A stretch of DNA of 64,000 bases from Streptomyces albireticuli (GCF_021228125.1 NZ_JAJQQS010000018.1:1-64000); one strand, 5' to 3'. Numbered from the stretch's first letter, positions 44,107-53,596 are shown. Numbers and translations are program-made. The notes: generated by a model not told the origin, from the letters alone.

Positions 44107-44910
44107 TCAGAACGCGGAGTTCGCGGACCAGCGCGCCAGCAGTTCCCCGTCCCCGTCCACCCGGAGGGCGTCCGGGCCGGGGCCGAGGCGCCCGTACAGG
44201 AACAGCAGCAGATCCGCGGCCGCTCCCTGGACGGTCACGCCGGCGGCGACGGCGGTGCGCGTGCCCTCCGGGTCCGGGCCGGTGGTCTCCACGCCGAAGC
44301 CGTCGGGCCGGAGGCGGACGAGCCAGTCGCCGTCGGTGTCGGCGCACCGGAAGCGCAGGGTCTCGCCGTCACCGCGCAAGTCGGCCACCTTGGGGGCGAA
44401 GAACGCGGCGTGGGGAAGGTTGACGAGGAACTCGTCGACGCCGTCGGTGGCGAGGTCGCGGTCGATCACGGGCCGGAGGCCGAGGGCGCGTTCCGCGTCG
44501 GTGCGGTGGACGAGCGTCTCGAACAGCATCCGCCGGATCCAGAACCTGGCGTGCTGGTCGGCTCCCCAGGCCCACATGGGCGCGTCCGGGTCGAGACCGG
44601 CGAAGGCGTCGGCGGCCTCGGCGGCGCTGTCCGCCAGCCAGTCCGGGTAGCCGTCCTCGTTCGCCGGGAGCCGCAGTTCCACGTCGCGGCCGCGCGGCGG
44701 CTCCTGGATGCGTCCGCGCAGGAGGACGGAGAACCAGCGCTGGACGCCGCCGGTGTGCTTGACGAGGTCGGCGAGCGTCCAGCCGGGGCAGCCGGGCACC
44801 GGGAGGGTGAGGTCCGCGCCCTTGACCGCCGCCACGAACGCGGCGGTCTCGGCGGTGACGGCCTCGCGGTGGACGGCGGGGGCCGACGCGTTGCCCGAGG
44901 GGTTCGACAT
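44107..44910 (-). CDS. Maleylpyruvate isomerase family, mycothiol-dependent-type protein
   Basis: This 267-residue protein has the DinB-like mycothiol-binding N-terminal helical bundle (PGCPGWTLADLVKHTGGVQRWF; ARFWIRRMLFETLVHRTDAERA, with a His-x3-Asp-type metal site) and the MDMPI C-terminal domain. Members use mycothiol in detoxification or isomerisation; most are uncharacterised. ATG 44910 is the conserved start. It converges with the ATP-grasp operon, 25 bases apart. No substrate is suggested by context. Confidence 0.9.
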   Translation of the reverse strand: MSNPSGNASAPAVHREAVTAETAAFVAAVKGADLTLPVPGCPGWTLADLVKHTGGVQRWFSVLLRGRIQEPPRGRDVELRLPANEDGYPDWLADSAAEAADAFAGLDPDAPMWAWGADQHARFWIRRMLFETLVHRTDAERALGLRPVIDRDLATDGVDEFLVNLPHAAFFAPKVADLRGDGETLRFRCADTDGDWLVRLRPDGFGVETTGPDPEGTRTAVAAGVTVQGAAADLLLFLYGRLGPGPDALRVDGDGELLARWSANSAF

Positions 44911-45087
44911 GGTGCGTTTCGCCGCGCTTCCTGGTGCTCCCGGCCCGGCGGTCCGACCCGCGGGCGTCTTGGAGGCAGCCTGCCACAGGGGCCTCGGCGG
45001 CCGGCGGGCGGGCCGGGGCGCGCCCTGCGGGCAGCCTGTTCCCCGGCCCCGCCCCTTCCCGAACCCGGGCCCCGCCCCGGACCCGGG

Positions 45088-45136
45088 TCCTCAAACGCCG
45101 GACAGGCTGAAAATCAGCCTGTCCGGCGTTTGAGGA
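45088..45136 (-). terminator. Terminator hairpin downstream of the APC permease
   Basis: A perfect 23-base stem (45088-45110 with 45114-45136) has an AAA loop. The stem includes CAAACGCCGGACAGGCTG, a hairpin sequence that recurs in many Streptomyces genomes. It lies 38 bases after the permease stop. Confidence 0.92.
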
Positions 45137-45173
45137 CATTCGGGAAGGGGCGGGTAGGGGAAAAGATCCGCCC

Positions 45174-46835
45174 CTACGCGACCGTCGTCCCGGCCGGGCT
45201 GCCCTGCCGGGGGATTTCCGGACCGGCAACCACCGGCTCCGCCACGTCCCCGAGCGGATCCGGAGCCGGCAGCCCCGCCTCATGAGCCCGTACTCCCGCC
45301 CGTACCGCCCAGAAGTAGAAGCCCAGGGCCGACACCCCGACCAGCGCCGTGTCGACACCGCTCGGAAGCACTCCGTGGCCGCCGAACTCCTCGCCGCCGA
45401 GGGCGGACAGCAGGGACATCCACAGCAGGAAGCCGACCATCCACCAGGCCGGGGCGAACTGCTTCCGCAGGTCGGTCTCGCCCTTGCGGCGCAGCACCAG
45501 CGCGGCGATGGGCACGGAGATCAGGGTGAGGAGGGCGACCTTGCCGGTGTTGGGCCACTTCGACCAGTACAGGGCGCAGGCCGCGAAGGCGAAGGTGAGG
45601 GGGCAGAGCACCTTGGCCGCGGGGAGGCGGAACGGGCGGGGCAGGTGGGGCTTGGTCTGCCGGAAGACGCCGACGGCGATGGGGCCCATGAGGTAGGAGA
45701 CGACCATCGCGGCGGAGACGACGCTGGCCAGGGCCTCCCAGCTGTGGCCGATGGTGAGGAGCAGCAGTACGGAGAAGCCGAGGTTCAGCCACATAGCGGG
45801 CCGGGCGACGCCGTAGCGGGGGTGCACCTCGGCGATCTTCTTGGGGAAGAAGCCGGTCTCGGCGAGGTTCTGGGCCAGGTAGGCGGCCGAGGCGACATTG
45901 CCGATGTTGGCGCCGGACGGCGAGATGAAGGCGCCGAACTGGAGCATCGTGACGACCCAGTGCAGCATCAGCAGCTTGGCGAGGTCGGCGAAGGGGGACG
46001 CGAAGTTGATGCCGCTCCAGCCGCCGGCCTCGGCGAGCCGCTCCGGCGGGACGGCGCCGAGGAAGGCGACCTGGAGGGCGAGGTAGATCACGAGGCCGAG
46101 GACGAGCGCGCCGACGAGGGCGCGCGGGATGGCGCGGCCCGGGTCCTTGGCTGCGCCGCCGAGGTTGACGACGGCCTGGAAGCCGTTGAAGGCGAAGACG
46201 ACGCCCGAGGCGGTGACCGCGGTGAGCACGGCGGACCAGCCGTTGGGGGCGAAGCCGCCGTGGCCGGTGAAGTTCTCGGTGTGGAAGCCGGAGGCGATGA
46301 GCGCGCCGACCGCGAGGACCGGGATGGCGAACTTGACCAGGGTCAGGAGGTTGTTGGCGCGGGCCAGCAGCGCGACCGACCAGTAGCAGGCCAGCCAGAG
46401 GGCGACGGTCAGGAGGAGGGCCACCGCCATGCCGGTGCCCGTGAGGCGGCCGTCGGAGACCAGGCCCTGGGCCCAGCCGAAGTTCCAGGAGGCCATGTAC
46501 TGGGTACCGGCGATGGACTCGATGGGGATCAGGGAGGCCGTCGCGATCCACACCGCCCAGCCGGTGATGAAGCCCAGCACCGGGCCGTGCGAGATGGAGC
46601 CGAACCTGGCCATGGCCCCCGGCAGCGGGTAGGCGGCGCCCACCTCGGCGTACGACATGGCGATCATGCCGATGAAGACGGCACCGATCACCCAGGCGAC
46701 CAGGGCGGCGGGGCCCGCGACCTGAGCGGCCTGACCGGCTCCGAAGAGCCAGCCGGAGCCGAAGATGGACCCCAGCCCGATCATGATCAGGGCGAAGAGG
46801 CTGAGGCCTTTTCGATTGGCCGCGCTCAGATCCAC
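45174..46835 (-). CDS. APC-family amino acid permease
   Basis: This 553-residue protein has about 13 membrane segments. It begins with KGLSLFALIMIGLGSIFGSGWLFGAG, and PLPGAMARFGSISHG is the conserved TM3 loop. It is longer than the permease at 34772 and belongs to a different APC subgroup (aspartate/D-Xaa-like). GTG 46835 has GGAAAAG about 8 bases upstream and sits at the start of the conserved region. It is monocistronic, ended by the strong hairpin. Substrate is unknown. Confidence 0.92.
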   Translation of the reverse strand: MDLSAANRKGLSLFALIMIGLGSIFGSGWLFGAGQAAQVAGPAALVAWVIGAVFIGMIAMSYAEVGAAYPLPGAMARFGSISHGPVLGFITGWAVWIATASLIPIESIAGTQYMASWNFGWAQGLVSDGRLTGTGMAVALLLTVALWLACYWSVALLARANNLLTLVKFAIPVLAVGALIASGFHTENFTGHGGFAPNGWSAVLTAVTASGVVFAFNGFQAVVNLGGAAKDPGRAIPRALVGALVLGLVIYLALQVAFLGAVPPERLAEAGGWSGINFASPFADLAKLLMLHWVVTMLQFGAFISPSGANIGNVASAAYLAQNLAETGFFPKKIAEVHPRYGVARPAMWLNLGFSVLLLLTIGHSWEALASVVSAAMVVSYLMGPIAVGVFRQTKPHLPRPFRLPAAKVLCPLTFAFAACALYWSKWPNTGKVALLTLISVPIAALVLRRKGETDLRKQFAPAWWMVGFLLWMSLLSALGGEEFGGHGVLPSGVDTALVGVSALGFYFWAVRAGVRAHEAGLPAPDPLGDVAEPVVAGPEIPRQGSPAGTTVA

Positions 46836-47216
46836 GACGTGCTTTTCCGTTCTGCCAGGAGACAAGGTCTGGAGGCAGCGTCGAGCGACCCTCCGGTCGT
46901 ACGGCTGCCACACCTGTTGCTTTGGCTCGCGCCGACCGACGGCGCCATTTCCGGACTGAGTGCGTACTGAGTGAGTTCAGCCACCCTCGCTGAAATACCG
47001 GCCCCGTCGGCTTTGCCGACATCGGGCCCCCGGGAGCACACACCGGGATTTGCGTGACGGGCCCGGGGAAATTCGTGCGGGCGATTCTCCCCGGCCGTCG
47101 GCGACGAGATCGCCGAGGACGCAATAGCGACGCCCGTCATCGTACGGTAATTCGAGGGGCGGATCCAAACGCGAGCGGGCGCCCCATTACCCCTGTGAGC
47201 ATGCCATTACCGCCGG
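46836..47216. other. Intergenic region, 381 bases
   Basis: No gene, repeat or clear operator is seen. It must hold the promoter of the APC permease. The composition around 46960-47060 is less GC-rich than the flanks. Confidence 0.5.
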
Positions 47217-48200
47217 TCAGGCCCGTCCGTTCCGCGCCCCGTCGCCCCTCCGGACGAGCAGGCTCCCCAGGGCGGTGCGGCGGTGCAGCACCGCCCGTCC
47301 GGCGCGGACCGTGCTGACCAGTCCCGCACCGCGCAGCGCGGCGGCGTGGGCGGACGCGGTGGCTCCGCTGACGCCCAGGCGGCGGGCGAGCCCGCCGGTG
47401 GTGTGCTCGTCCTCGAGCAGGAGCAGGGCGTCGGCGCGGGTCCGCCCGAGCACCCCGGCGAGCGCGTCACCGGCGCCGCCCGCCCCGGCGGGTTCCGGCG
47501 GCAGGCCCGTACCGGCCGGATAGGTCACGACGACCGGCCGGCCGGGCAGGTCGGAGAGCAGGGGACGGCCGGTCCAGTGGAAGGTCGGCAGGAGCAGTAC
47601 GCCCCGGCCGCGCGGCCGGACGTCCCGTTCCCCGGGCGCCTCCCACTCCCAGACGGCCCCGCGCAGCCGGGTGCCGGGGACGAGCGTGGCGAGCGCGGCC
47701 CCGACGCCGTGCTCGGCCACGGCCAGGGCGTGCCGGGTGAACTCCGCGTGGTGCAGGTCCTGCACCAGGGGCCACACGGGGCGCAGCACCGTCTCGAAGG
47801 CCGCGCGCTGGGCGCGGTGGAGGATCCGCCACGCGTCGGCGTCGCCCCGGTGCAGCTCACGGACCCAGGGCGGGGCCGGCGCGTGCCCGGCGTACACCCG
47901 CTCGATCTCGCTCCGTACCAGGTCCGGTGGTACGGCGCGGACGCTTTCGAGGCCGTCCTCGAGCGAGTCGGCGAACACGTCGACGAAGGCGGGGGCCTCC
48001 CGCCCGGGCACCAGGTCGCCGAACGGCTCGGCGGCGGCCGGCAGGGAGTGGAACAGCCGCCGTCGCCAGCGGCCGAAGAGCAGCGCGTCGCCGTGGTCGA
48101 ACAGCATGGTGAGCGCCGCGTTCAGCTCCTGCAAGGGGGCCGGCCGGGCCGCGAACCGGACCCGGGCGAAGTCCTCGGCCGTGAGGTGGATCCGGATCAC
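47217..48200 (-). CDS. ArsR-type transcriptional regulator (DUF5937-like)
   Basis: This 327-residue protein has a long N-terminal domain of unknown fold (about 1-235). A C-terminal winged helix follows: LLEDEHTTGGLARRLGVSGATASAHAAALRGAGLV. This layout is found in large ArsR-like regulators of Streptomyces. GTG 48200 has GGGGAG about 5 bases upstream. It is divergent from the hydrolase gene at 48361, with 160 bases between, so that gene is the likely target. The ligand is unknown. Confidence 0.86.
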   Translation of the reverse strand: MIRIHLTAEDFARVRFAARPAPLQELNAALTMLFDHGDALLFGRWRRRLFHSLPAAAEPFGDLVPGREAPAFVDVFADSLEDGLESVRAVPPDLVRSEIERVYAGHAPAPPWVRELHRGDADAWRILHRAQRAAFETVLRPVWPLVQDLHHAEFTRHALAVAEHGVGAALATLVPGTRLRGAVWEWEAPGERDVRPRGRGVLLLPTFHWTGRPLLSDLPGRPVVVTYPAGTGLPPEPAGAGGAGDALAGVLGRTRADALLLLEDEHTTGGLARRLGVSGATASAHAAALRGAGLVSTVRAGRAVLHRRTALGSLLVRRGDGARNGRA

Positions 48201-48360
48201 TACGCTCCCCGCCGGGGCCGCGCCATCGTTTCGGGCAGGGCCTGAAGGATCGCCCGCGCGCCCCGCCCGCACCAGCATTCAGGTCATGCCCTCGTCATTC
48301 ACTCAGGGGGCCGGCGCCCGGCACAAGGACCGGCGTCACAGCGGCGCGAAGGGGAGGACC

Positions 48361-49620
48361 ATGTTCCACGGAGAGCTCGGCGACGGCGGGCGCGCGGGGG
48401 CCACCGGGGTGGGCCGGCGGGCCGTCGCGAAGGCGGCCGTAGCGGGTGCCGCGCTGGTGGTGACGGGCGGCACGGGCAGTGCGGCGGCTCGGGCCCGCGT
48501 CATGGGCGGCGTCGTCCCGCGGCTGCCGGCGCCGACCGGCCCGTACCCGCTCGGGGTCGCCGCGCTGCACCTGGTCGACAGGGGCAGGCGCGACCCTTGG
48601 GCGCCCGCGATCGCGGTGCGGGAGCTGATGGTGACGGTCTTCTACCCGGCCCGCGACGTCCGCGGCCGTCCGGTGGCACCTCGGATGACCGCCGACGCCG
48701 CCGCCACGTTCGCGGTGCTCGACCCCGCCGTGCACCCCGGACTGCCGACGTCAGGGGTGGACTGGGCGGCGGCCTCGACCCACGCGCACACGGACGCGCC
48801 CGCGCTGCCCGGACGGCGCCCGGTGCTGCTGTACAGCCCGGGAGGCGCCGATCCGCGCACGCTGGGCACCGGGCTCGCGGAGGAACTGGCGAGCCGCGGC
48901 CGTGTCGTGGTGACCGTCGACCACCCCGGCGACGCGAGCGAGGTCGACTTCCCGGCCCGTACGGCGTGGCGGAAGAAGGTGCGGACGACCGTCTTCGAAG
49001 GAGACCCCCGGAAGGACCCCGGTCTCTTCCGGACCGCGATCGGCGCCCGTGTCGCGGACCTCCGGTTCGTCCTGGACCGGTTGGGGGTCCTGGCGGCGGG
49101 CGGGAACCCGGACGCGGCGGGGCGGCCGCTGCCGGACGGTCTCGGCCGGGCCCTGGACCTCCGGCGGGTGGGGGCGTACGGGCACTCGGCCGGGGGCACG
49201 GCCGTGGCCCAGGCGCTGTACGAGGACCGTCGCATCGGGGCGGCCGTCTGTATGGAGGGGTATCTGGACCACCCTCCGCAGGCGCCCGGCCGGGAGGGTG
49301 AGTTGTTCCCGGTCGCGCGGTACGGGGTGGACCGGCCGCTGCTCCTGCTGGGCACCGACGGCTTCGCGGACCAGGAGGCGCTGGAGCGTTCCTGGTCGGC
49401 CGCGGCGGCCCACCCGGGGCGCCACGTCCGGCGACGGCGGATCGAGGGGGCCGGGCACTGGGTGTTCACGGACTACGGGCCGGTGGTGGCGCGGCTGCAC
49501 GAGGCGGGGCTGATGACGAGGGAGGACCGGGTGCGGATGGTGGGGGCCATGGGGGCGGCGGAGTCGGTGCCGCTGGTGCGGGGGCTCGTGGGATCGTTCT
49601 TCGACCGGTGGGCGGCGTAG
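48361..49620 (+). CDS. Secreted alpha/beta hydrolase, PAF-acetylhydrolase-like
   Basis: This 419-residue protein has a Tat-type signal (VGRRAVAKAAVAGAALVVTG). The hydrolase fold has the nucleophile motif GHSAGGTAVAQAL, an oxyanion stretch LYSPGGADPRTLG, LLLGTDGFAD for the acid and GAGHWVFTDY for the His. It resembles plasma-type PAF acetylhydrolases, which cleave short acyl esters of phospholipids. ATG 48361 has GGGGAGG 3 bases upstream. It is divergent from the ArsR-type gene. Export to the cell surface is expected. Confidence 0.88.
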   Translation: MFHGELGDGGRAGATGVGRRAVAKAAVAGAALVVTGGTGSAAARARVMGGVVPRLPAPTGPYPLGVAALHLVDRGRRDPWAPAIAVRELMVTVFYPARDVRGRPVAPRMTADAAATFAVLDPAVHPGLPTSGVDWAAASTHAHTDAPALPGRRPVLLYSPGGADPRTLGTGLAEELASRGRVVVTVDHPGDASEVDFPARTAWRKKVRTTVFEGDPRKDPGLFRTAIGARVADLRFVLDRLGVLAAGGNPDAAGRPLPDGLGRALDLRRVGAYGHSAGGTAVAQALYEDRRIGAAVCMEGYLDHPPQAPGREGELFPVARYGVDRPLLLLGTDGFADQEALERSWSAAAAHPGRHVRRRRIEGAGHWVFTDYGPVVARLHEAGLMTREDRVRMVGAMGAAESVPLVRGLVGSFFDRWAA

Positions 49621-49711
49621 CTCCCGGGCTCCCGGGCTCTACCGGCTTTCCCGGACGTCCACGGGCTCCCACGGATTCCCCGGACGCCCACGGATCCTCC
49701 CGGTCGGGCCC

Positions 49712-50224
49712 TCACCGCTCCGGCGGTTCCGCCCCGGACCGGTCCTCACTCCGGAGTTCCGGCGGCAGGGGCGCGGAGCTCAGGTGCGGCAGCACGCTCC
49801 GCGCGATGTCCACCAGATGCGCCTGCTGCTCACGCGTCAGATGGTCCAGCAGGTAACCCCGTACGCCCTCCACGTGCACCGGCGCCGCGACCCGCAGGGC
49901 CTCCGCCCCGCTGCCGGTCAGGGCGGCCCGGGCCCGGCGCGGGTCGTCCGCGTCGCCCTCGCGCGTCACCAGGCCGCGCTCCTGCATCCGCCGGATCTGG
50001 TGGGAGACCCGGCTCTTGGACCACTGGGCCTCGGCGCACAGGTCGCTGAGGCCCATCCGGTGCCCGGGCGCCTCGGAGAGCAGGACGAGGACGGTGTAGT
50101 CGGCGCTCGACAGGCCGACCTTGCGGAGGTCCTGGCCCAGGCGCGCCTCGAGCATTTCGCTCATGGCGACGTACCCGCGCCAGGCCCGCATCTCGTCCCG
50201 GTCCAGCCACTTCGGTTCATTCAC
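49712..50224 (-). CDS. MarR-family transcriptional regulator
   Basis: This 170-residue regulator has the MarR winged helix (MGLSDLCAEAQWSKSRVSHQIRRMQERGLV) and wing residues DADDPRRARAALT. GTG 50224 has AGGG about 8 bases upstream. It follows the MoaF-like gene by 81 bases on the same strand. Two near-identical dyads upstream of that gene are the likely MarR sites, so the pair seems to be one autoregulated operon. Confidence 0.92.
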   Translation of the reverse strand: MNEPKWLDRDEMRAWRGYVAMSEMLEARLGQDLRKVGLSSADYTVLVLLSEAPGHRMGLSDLCAEAQWSKSRVSHQIRRMQERGLVTREGDADDPRRARAALTGSGAEALRVAAPVHVEGVRGYLLDHLTREQQAHLVDIARSVLPHLSSAPLPPELRSEDRSGAEPPER

Positions 50225-50305
50225 GGCAGCACCCTAATGAAGGGATTGATCCGCCACCTATTCCGGACCCGTTCGGGCAGGACCGGCCCGGGGCCCGTAA
50301 AAGGC

Positions 50306-50809
50306 TCAGCATCCGTTCTTGACGGACGTGAAGGTGCCCTGGAGCTCCGTGCGCTCCCTGGTCCCGGCATTGTCGAATTCGATGACCGCCCTGACGGTGC
50401 GGTCGCGCCAGTTCTGCACCTGCTCGACCGTCGTGCCGTCGGCCTCGGTCCACTTCAGGCGGTAGACGCCCGGCGCCTCCTGACGGTATTCGACCCGGAC
50501 CGTGCCGCCCGCGGGGTCCTGTCCGGCGACGACCTTCCAATGGGCGGTGCGGGCACCCTCGAAGCGCAGCTCGAACACGAAGCCGTTGTCGTAGGAGACG
50601 CGCAGGGTGCGGTCGGCGAATCTCGGCGCGTCCGACCGGGTCGCCGGGTGTGTGTCCGGCGTCCGGTCCGACGCGGCCTGGGCGACGACCGGGCTCAGGC
50701 CCAGCAGCGTCACGGCCAGCAGCGCTCCCGCGCCGAGCCGTGCGGCCGGGCGGCGGTCTCCCCGGATCGCCCGGGCTGCTCCCCGGGTTCCACGGATCTC
50801 TCGGGTCAT
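50306..50809 (-). CDS. Secreted MoaF/calycin-like small protein
   Basis: This 167-residue protein has a signal sequence (GAGALLAVTLLGLSPVVAQA). It is followed by a beta-barrel-like domain: LRVSYDNGFVFELRFEG, AHWKVVAGQDPAGGTVRVEY and GVYRLKWTEADGTTVEQVQNW. This pattern resembles MoaF and phenolic acid decarboxylase folds, which bind small ligands. ATG 50809 has GGAGGGG 6 bases upstream. It shares a promoter, and probably control, with the MarR gene downstream. Function is unknown; ligand binding outside the membrane is an inference. Confidence 0.84.
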   Translation of the reverse strand: MTREIRGTRGAARAIRGDRRPAARLGAGALLAVTLLGLSPVVAQAASDRTPDTHPATRSDAPRFADRTLRVSYDNGFVFELRFEGARTAHWKVVAGQDPAGGTVRVEYRQEAPGVYRLKWTEADGTTVEQVQNWRDRTVRAVIEFDNAGTRERTELQGTFTSVKNGC

Positions 50810-50826
50810 CGGTAACCCCTCCTTGG

Positions 50827-50874
50827 GTTGATGTGTCAACCTTGACGTTACGAGCGAATGGTTGATACGTCAAC
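50827..50874. promoter_or_regulatory. Two MarR-type dyads
   Basis: GTTGATGTGTCAAC (50827-50840) and GTTGATACGTCAAC (50861-50874) are near-identical 14-base palindromes 34 bases apart, just upstream of the MoaF-like gene. The TTGAnnnnTCAA shape is usual for MarR proteins. Confidence 0.82.
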
Positions 50875-50900
50875 TCAATGGGCAGGGGGCGGCGGGAACG

Positions 50901-50938
50901 CGAAGGGCCCGTACGGCGTGTGCCGTACGGGCCCTTCG
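50901..50938 (-). terminator. Terminator of the ArsC-like gene
   Basis: A perfect 17-base stem (50901-50917 with 50922-50938) and a GTGT loop lie 14 bases after the ArsC stop. Confidence 0.9.
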
Positions 50939-50951
50939 GCGCGGGTCGCGG

Positions 50952-51323
50952 TCAGCCTCGCGGGGACCTCGCCAGCGCCTCGCGCACCGCCTCCTCCGTG
51001 CGGGCGACCACGGCCGAGCCGTCGTCCGCCGTGATGAGGGGGCGCTGGATCAGCCGGGGGTGGGCGGCCAGCGCGGCGACCCAGCGGTCCCGCGCCGACT
51101 CGTCGCGGGGCCAGCTCTTGAGGCCGAGCTCCTTCGCCTCCGCCTCCTGCGTGCGCGTGATGTCCCACGGCTCCAGCCCGAGCCGGCCGAGCACGGCGCG
51201 GATCTCGTCCTCGTCCGGCACGTCCTCCAGGTAGCGGCGCACGGTGTACTCCGCGCCTTCCGCGTCCAGCAGACCGACCGCGCTGCGGCACTTGGAACAG
51301 GCGGGATTGATCCAGATCTCCAT
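50952..51323 (-). CDS. ArsC/Spx-family thioredoxin-fold protein
   Basis: This 123-residue protein has the N-terminal INPACSKCRSAVGLL redox motif (Cys-x2-Cys) and later LIQRPLITADDGSAVVAR, as in glutaredoxin-type arsenate reductases. Arsenate reduction is one option. With no ars operon here, a redox or Spx-like role is as likely. ATG 51323 is the conserved start; the ribosome site is weak. A strong terminator follows it. Confidence 0.9.
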   Translation of the reverse strand: MEIWINPACSKCRSAVGLLDAEGAEYTVRRYLEDVPDEDEIRAVLGRLGLEPWDITRTQEAEAKELGLKSWPRDESARDRWVAALAAHPRLIQRPLITADDGSAVVARTEEAVREALARSPRG

Positions 51324-51365
51324 GGCGCACACGGTATCGCGGGGCGGCGGGGCGCCCCGGGGGCG

Positions 51366-52466
51366 TCAGGGACTGACGGCGAGGACGATGTAGGCCGCCA
51401 GGAGGGAGAGGTGCACCCCGCCCTGGAGCGGTGTGGCGCGGCCCGGGATCACCGTGAGGGTGCCGACGACGACCGTGAGGGCGAGCAGCACCATATGGGT
51501 CGCGCCGAGACCGAGGACGAGCGGGCCCTCCAGCCAAACGGAGGCCACCGCCACCGCGGGGATGGTCAGGCCGATGCTGGCCATGGCCGAGCCGAGGCCG
51601 AGGTTGAGGCTGGTCTGGACCCGGTCGCGGCGGGCGGCGCGCACGGCCGCGATCGTCTCGGGCAGGAGGACCAGCAGCGCGATGACGACACCGACGACGG
51701 AGGCGGGCAGTCCGGCGGCGGCCACCCCGGACTCGATGGTCGGCGAGACCCCCTTGGCCAGGCCGACCACCGCGATCAGGGCGACGGCGAGGAGGCCGAG
51801 GCTGGTCAGGGCGGCGCGGGCGGACGGCGGGTCGGCGTGGTCGTCGGCGTCGATGACGTCGCCCTCGGCGGTCACGGGCAGGAAGTAGTCGCGGTGCCGG
51901 ACGGTCTGGGTGGCCACGAACAGCCCGTAGAGGATCAGCGCGGCGACGGCCGCGAAGACGAGCTGCGCCGGGGAGAACCGCGACCCCGGGGTGCTGGTGG
52001 TGAAGGTCGGCAGGACCAGGCTCAGGCCGGCGAGCGTGGCCACCGTGCCGAAGGCCGCTCCGGTGCCCTCGGCGTTGAACACCGCGACCCGGCGTTTGAG
52101 CGCGCCCACCAGCAGGGACAGGCCGACGATGCCGTTACAGGTGATCATCACGGCGGCGAAGACCGTGTCCCGGGCGAGCGTGCTGCTCTTGTCGCCGCCG
52201 TCGGCCATCAGCGTCACGATGAGGGCCACTTCGATGATGGTCACGGCGATGGCCAGGACCAGCGAGCCGAAGGGTTCGCCGACCCGGTGCGCGATCACCT
52301 CCGCGTGGTGCACGGCGGACAGCACCGCGGCGGCCAGACAGCAGCTGACCAGGACCACCATTCCGGTGGGCAGTGAGCGCCCCCAGGTCAGGGCGAGCAC
52401 GGCGGCCGCGAGGACCGGTGCGAGGGTGGGCCAGTGCCGGGCGTACGAGCGGAGCCGAAGGTTCAT
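51366..52466 (-). CDS. ChaA-type cation:proton antiporter (CaCA family)
   Basis: This 366-residue membrane protein has 10-11 segments and two inverted repeats, each with an acidic exchange motif: EPFGSLVLAIAVTIIEVALIV and GVVIALLVLLPETIAAVRAAR. ChaA-type proteins exchange Ca2+ or Na+/K+ for protons. ATG 52466 starts MNLRLRSYARHWPTLAPVLA. It lies 42 bases before the ArsC-like gene on the same strand, so they may be co-transcribed. The exact cation is not predictable. Confidence 0.92.
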   Translation of the reverse strand: MNLRLRSYARHWPTLAPVLAAAVLALTWGRSLPTGMVVLVSCCLAAAVLSAVHHAEVIAHRVGEPFGSLVLAIAVTIIEVALIVTLMADGGDKSSTLARDTVFAAVMITCNGIVGLSLLVGALKRRVAVFNAEGTGAAFGTVATLAGLSLVLPTFTTSTPGSRFSPAQLVFAAVAALILYGLFVATQTVRHRDYFLPVTAEGDVIDADDHADPPSARAALTSLGLLAVALIAVVGLAKGVSPTIESGVAAAGLPASVVGVVIALLVLLPETIAAVRAARRDRVQTSLNLGLGSAMASIGLTIPAVAVASVWLEGPLVLGLGATHMVLLALTVVVGTLTVIPGRATPLQGGVHLSLLAAYIVLAVSP

Positions 52467-52594
52467 GGGACGATCTTCGCAGATTGCCCCATGAGGACCG
52501 TTTCAGGGCGCTTGATGCCGCTACGGTCACCGAGGCCGGGTTTCCGCACGGCGACGACGCCCGCTTCCGCCGCCGGCCCGCCCGTCGCGCCTCT

Positions 52595-53596
52595 TCACCC
52601 TCCGTCGCCCGGAGGCCCCGGCGGGGCCGGATGCGGGCGGGGCGTCTTCAGCTCGTCGGCCGGCGGTTCCGCCTCGGCGGGCTCCCTGCCGCTCTTGCAC
52701 GAACCGGCCAGGGACTTGGCCATGGAGCTCAGGGTCTCGTTGCGCAGGGCGTCGTCCCCGGAGATCCTGGCGGCGAGGTAGTTGCCGAAGTGCAGATAGT
52801 GGGTGGTGACCAGCCGGTCCTGCTGCGCCGTCAGCCTCTTGGAGGTCTCCTGGAACATCCTCAGGAAGATGTACGCGACGAAATTCGTCAGGATGCCGGC
52901 GACCGCGCCCACCCCACCGGTGATCAGTTTGGCCGAGGTGTCCGCTTCCTCGGAGCCGCTGACCTGTTTGAGGCTGTACGCGATGATGACGAAGCCCAGC
53001 AGGATGCAGAACAGGCCGAAGAGGAAGATGATGCGCCCCTGCGACAGGGTCTGGCTCTGATGCCGCTTCACCTGTAGCTGGTTCAGCCGGAAGAGCTTGT
53101 AGGCGAACAGGTCCACGGGCTGGCGCTCGAAGTCGACGAGGTCCTTCTCGTCGTCGATGTTCTGTATGTCCACCGTCACTTCACCCGCGGACGACAGCAT
53201 AAAGCCGCCCAGCGCCGTGACCAGCAGGCCGTACAGCACGATCGGAATGGTGAGGGGGCGCGTTTCCTTGTCGAGGGTCACGTACAGGATGACCATGCCG
53301 ACGGTGGCCAGGCACCCGACGGCCACGAGAACGACCCCGATGATGAGCCTGCGGGAGCGCCTGTCCTTGAGTCCGACCCGGCGCGCGTCGAGGACCTCGA
53401 CGCGCTCCGCCACCCAGGCGTGCAGTTCGGGGTCGCGCGGAAATCCGGGTGCCCCGGGTTCGGATCCGGATGTCCCGGGCTCGGATCCGGGCTTCTCGGG
53501 CTCGCCGGGGACGTTATCCCCTCCGGCGTCCTCGATCGGCGGGAGGTCGATCGGCGGGAGGTCCTTGCGTCGTCCCGGCGACCTGAATCTGCCCAT
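52595..53596 (-). CDS. Membrane protein with TRADD-N-associated-type domain
   Basis: This 333-residue protein has an acidic Pro/Gly-rich start, then four membrane segments in two pairs (about 85-150 and 195-255). Between them lies VEVLDARRVGLKDRRSRRLI and EVTVDIQNIDDEKDLVDFER. The last part, LRMFQETSKRLTAQQDRLVTTHYLHFGNYLAAR, recalls the two-TM domain associated with TRADD-N in predicted conflict systems. I am only moderately sure of that family. ATG 53596 has GGGGAGG 6 bases upstream. It is on the same strand as the lipoprotein gene and 2.2 kb from a membrane NACHT ATPase. Confidence 0.6.
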   Translation of the reverse strand: MGRFRSPGRRKDLPPIDLPPIEDAGGDNVPGEPEKPGSEPGTSGSEPGAPGFPRDPELHAWVAERVEVLDARRVGLKDRRSRRLIIGVVLVAVGCLATVGMVILYVTLDKETRPLTIPIVLYGLLVTALGGFMLSSAGEVTVDIQNIDDEKDLVDFERQPVDLFAYKLFRLNQLQVKRHQSQTLSQGRIIFLFGLFCILLGFVIIAYSLKQVSGSEEADTSAKLITGGVGAVAGILTNFVAYIFLRMFQETSKRLTAQQDRLVTTHYLHFGNYLAARISGDDALRNETLSSMAKSLAGSCKSGREPAEAEPPADELKTPRPHPAPPGPPGDGG

